Below are positions 61,050 to 64,000 of a stretch of 64,000 bases of DNA, one piece after another. The stretch covers positions 8,256,001 through 8,320,000 of the forward strand of contig CM034108.1 of assembly GCA_019914945.1 (NCBI GenBank), read 5' to 3'. Below the pieces are notes generated by a model, which did no database searches, was not told the origin of the DNA, and saw only the letters and a program-made list of their open reading frames with translations. This stretch comes from Typha latifolia. Its lineage: Eukaryota > Streptophyta > Magnoliopsida > Poales > Typhaceae. Both the position numbers and the translations under genes were made by a program. Numbering within the stretch: the stretch's first letter is position 1; each line of letters begins with the position of its first letter.

Positions 61050-62512
61050 CACCCACTTTTTCTTTTTTTTTCAGATCTGCGGAGAGCCAGCGCAGAGGAT
61101 AGTGATCTAGTTCGACTCATGGAGGAGCTGAGAGAGAACCCATCGAGCCACCCCGAGCACGAGGAGCGTGACGAGTTGGTACTCGAATGCGGGCAGATCA
61201 AGGTACCCATAGAGGGAAGAGCAATGGAGACTATTGATGGCACACTTCCATGATACCCCTTTAGTAGGCCATGAAGGGTCTTACGTACCTACAAGCGGCT
61301 GGCCCAAAGTTGTACATGGACAGCGATGAAGTCATACATGAATAAATATGTGCATGAATGCCAAATCTGCCAACGAGTCAAATCAGAGATGCTCAAATGA
61401 AGCGGGCTGTTACAACCATTGCCTATACCGGAGCATATTTGGGAGGACATCTCCATGGACTTCATTGAAGGGCTGCCAGAGGTTCGAGGCCAATTGGTGG
61501 TGTTCGTTGTGGTGGATAGGCTAAGCAAATACGCTCATTTCATAGCACTGACGCACCCGTTTTCAGCGAAGAAGGTTGCTGAGATTTTTGTTTGGGAAGT
61601 GGCATGCTTGCATGCAATGCCTAGGACGATCATGTCAGACCGGGATCGCATCTTCATCAGCAAGTTTTGGTCCGAGTTCTTTAGATTGCAGGGGACTCAA
61701 GTCACCTTAGTTCAGCTTATGAGCCCGAGACGGATGGCAAAACCGAGGTGGTGAATCGCGGACTAGAGCAATACTTGCATTGCTTTCTAGCGGACTGACC
61801 AAAGGATTGGGTCAAATTCCTTCCATGGGTCGAGTGGTCTTACAATATAGCTCATCACTCTATTATCGGCATGACCCACTTTTGTGCGATTTATGAACGC
61901 ACTCCCCCTGTTTTGCATTCCTATGATAGACTCGCAGCGGTGGATCGGACCGAGCTCGACTTGGAACTTGCGGATCGAGATGAAATCTTGAGATGACTCA
62001 AGATACATCTAGCATCAGCCCAAAACCGCATGAAGCAGACTCATGACAAAGGCCGACGTGAGCGAGAGTTTGAGGTTGATCAATTGGTGTTTGTTCGAGC
62101 TCAACCGTATCAGCAATCCACATTGAGGCCAATTTTGAACTAGAAGCTGAGTCACAAGTACTACGGGCCATATCGAGTGCTACAACGAATTAGACCGATA
62201 GCTTACCGGTTGGACCTACATGAGGGAACTCAGATTTATCCGGTTTTCCATGTGTCGACATTGAAGGCCCAGATCAGGCCTAACCATGTGGTGGGTTCAG
62301 CCTTGCCCGAATCAATGGAGGATGATAGCTTAGCTAAACCGGTCTGAGTCTTAGGCCGTAGGAGAAGACGCCATAGATGCAGGCTGGAGACAGAAGTGTT
62401 GATCGAGTGGCTAGGCAAGCCCACTGACGAGTCTACCTAGAAGCTCGAGTTGGATATCATGGATCATTTCCCCAATTTCACACCTTGAGAACAAGGTTGC
62501 GGAAGCATGGTG
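61050..62512 (+). pseudogene. Gypsy integrase and C-terminal chromodomain-like end, broken
   Basis: Pieces are CQICQRVKSEMLK, LPIPEHIWEDISMDFIEGLP, VFVVVDRLSKYAHFIALTHP, LHAMPRTIMSDRDRIFISKF and (frameshifted) FEVDQLVFVRAQPYQQSTL, KYYGPYRVLQRI, AYRLDLHEGTQI and VFHVSTLKAQIRP. A final VLIEWLGKPTDES is like the degenerate chromodomain end of this lineage. RT and RNase H are absent: 60890-61050 joins protease-linked sequence straight to integrase-proximal sequence. Confidence 0.85.
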
Positions 62513-62515
62513 GAT

Positions 62516-63323
62516 TGATATGATTCGGGCTTTATCGATGTCGTCTCGATCATGGATACACCTTAGGGGTATCTTTTATTCTTGTTTTAGTGTTTATTTT
62601 AGGGAAAAAGTTTTATGTATGTCGCGTTCGAACGCGAGTGGGGTGCGTTCGAAGGCGCTTGCGAACGCTTGCATCAGGTTCACAAATATAGATAATGCAC
62701 ATATTGAGCGTGTTCGAATGTGGTCGGCAAAAATCCACTGTTTCTGGGGTTAATAATTGCCATTTTTGAATTGTTTAGTTTGCCTCTAAAGGTGTGGATG
62801 GCAACCAAGGAGTCATTTTTGAATGAATTGATTTTTTCCTTAGTCTTCTTCTTCTTCTTCTTCTCTCTCATTCTCTCGTTCCCCGGCGTCGCTGCTTCTA
62901 GCCTCCCTCGACCGGCCACTCACCCTAGTCTCCTCCCCTTCTTCCAATCTCTCTATTACCTTGCCCTAACCCCTTCCATTATCCATAATCCTTCCACCAC
63001 CACTTAATCACCGGTGCCACCCCATTACAGTCGGTCTACCACCATCTATCATCACCTAGGATCTCGTGCCTCCATCCACGGATCCATAGACGGACTCCCT
63101 GATGTTCATCTACTTCTCAGACGATATCTAGAGATTCCACCATCAGATTTTTCCTGAAATTAGATTTGTTGGAAAGCTCTTTTCCAGGGCTACAACATAT
63201 CAAAATTTTACGTTGCTTCGACGGTTGCATCTTTTGAGATCCATTTCTAAAGTTTCATGCCAGATTCGGTCCAGATCTGAAAATGGGATAGATCAAACCT
63301 TAGCCCAAGGGGAGATCGTATCA
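62516..63323 (+). repeat. Gypsy 3' LTR (family LTR-B)
   Basis: It runs TGATATGATTCGG to AGATCGTATCA (808 bases). TTCGAACG palindromes lie at 62625-62720. A CTT microsatellite (about 62841-62862) and the CACCGGTGCCACC region are present, both lost from the 5' copy. It is followed by the TGTTT duplication. Confidence 0.88.
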
Positions 63324-63555
63324 TGTTTATCTTACAAATCCCAATTAAAAAGTAGTACATCTATTGCCAAATAATTAAAAAATATGGGCAAACCATGGCA
63401 AGCAAATGACAGAAAATAAATGCTCGTCAAGAAAATTATCTTGGATCATCACTAGTGGTTTTATCAAATGTCAACCTAGAGAGGTGATCAGCCACTACAT
63501 TTTCTACACCCTTTTCATCTTTACTTATTAAATTAAATTCCTGCAGAATCAAGAA
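63324..63555 (-). pseudogene. Athila-like gypsy RNase H end
   Basis: Minus-strand translation gives ILQEFNLISKDEKGVENVVA, DHLSRLTFD, and a degraded LAMVCPYFLIIWQ stretch that corresponds to the family's PW(Y/F)ADIVNYL region. It leads directly into the fragment at 54838-55271 across the gypsy insertion. Confidence 0.78.
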
Positions 63556-63559
63556 TCAC

Positions 63560-64000
63560 AGTTATGGCAAAGCCAAGAACGAGAACCATAGGGAAGATAT
63601 AAACAACCAAGGCAAAGAGAGATGAAGGGAAAGTAGTTAGAGATGAAAAAGACGACTAGGCCCAAGAGAGATAGAGAGAGAAGAAAATAGTAGTCTATTT
63701 AATAATTCAATACATGTTCTAAGATATAAGCCATAAAACCCTATTTATAGAATATAAAATAAGGAATCCTAAGATAACCAAAAGTGAATAAACAAACAAA
63801 CTAATAAGCTTATTTAAGCCGGTCTCCATACCTCCATCGGATTGGATTACCCTCGGCCCCAAATAGATGTTGAATATGAAGAAAGTTTGAAAACTAAAAA
63901 CGTAGACAGTGATGTTACTGCTGCAATAGCTCAAATTTTATATTTTTTTAATGTCGTAAAATTTTGTGATATTGTAAATTCCTACTATTTAGAAATTTAA
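63560..64000 (-). repeat. Gypsy-type LTR, cut by the window edge
   Basis: About 63640-63920 is collinear with 18320-18560 (TTATTTATAG, AAACAAACTAATAAGCTTA, CC(A/G)TA(C/T)CTCCATC and ACGTAGA-type blocks). On the minus strand it has a TATAAATA-like box. The left junction with the Athila fragment is near 63555. The rest lies outside the window. Confidence 0.5.

Larger units (their letters stand above)
55267..63328 (+). mobile_element. Complete Ty3/gypsy retrotransposon with TGTTT target duplication
   Basis: LTRs lie at 55272-55942 and 62516-63323, and TGTTT is duplicated at 55267-55271 and 63324-63328. After the 5' LTR a degraded primer-binding site (TGTATCAGAGAC) is present. The internal order is gag, protease, (missing RT and RNase H), integrase, and a chromodomain-side end. 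A 3.2-kb solo LTR sits inside the gag zinc knuckle. Without it the element is about 4.9 kb. Stops and the RT loss make it non-autonomous. It is inserted in an Athila-like remnant. Confidence 0.92.

Overview
The window is plant nuclear DNA, almost certainly from a flowering plant. It holds one real host gene, with long GT-AG introns, set in a dense nest of Ty3/gypsy, Ty1/copia and hAT transposons. Low gene density and nested LTR elements suggest a medium to large genome. I cannot name the species, and a monocot is only a guess.

HOST GENE (coding span 2057-40266, + strand). Ten coding exons can be joined with the reading frame kept at every junction. They predict a protein of about 2,355 residues: a basic N-terminus, a PHD finger, two chromodomains (the first apparently split by an insert of about 210 residues), a complete SNF2/helicase-C ATPase, a conserved tail, and a C-terminal SANT/Myb-like module. 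This matches the PICKLE-RELATED 1 / CHR4 class of plant CHD3-type chromatin remodelers. A 5' UTR with its own intron (about 1290-2039) and GC-rich leader DNA precede it, and the 3' UTR follows 40266.

INTRON LAYOUT. Introns 1, 2, 4, 8 and 9 are short or ordinary. Intron 3 (4218-6808) carries a small TIR element. Introns 5 (9891-21350), 6 (21509-26584) and 7 (26700-37279) total about 27 kb and are packed with transposons. They hold a truncated LTR, a gypsy LTR pair, a degenerate gypsy gag plus LTR, a complete copia element with 5-bp target duplications (26987-30913), a gypsy 3' half (33660-36373), and a family of related hAT elements. Two of the hAT copies have perfect 8-bp target duplications (19955-20721 and 22087-22899), and a transposase-bearing relative lies at 31454-33652.

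DOWNSTREAM OF THE GENE (40.5-64 kb). There is no further host gene I can support. About 41340-42060 is an island of unusual composition. From 42.8 kb on the sequence is nested retroelements: copia-like LTR repeats, several LTRs rich in the palindrome GCGTTCGAACGC, a reverse-strand gypsy element (46645-50639) with a piece of another LTR in its integrase, and an Athila-like gypsy remnant in pieces (51740-52280, 54838-55271, 63324-63555). That remnant is split by a solo-LTR-like element (52281-54837) and by a complete gypsy element (55272-63323, target duplication TGTTT). The gypsy element is itself interrupted by a 3.2-kb solo LTR (57247-60422).

HOW IT FITS TOGETHER. The only product expected to act in the cell is the remodeler, a nuclear ATP-dependent nucleosome remodeler. 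All transposon reading frames I examined are broken by stops, frameshifts or deletions. The notable biology is a chromatin regulator whose pre-mRNA must be spliced across about 27 kb of likely heterochromatic transposon DNA.
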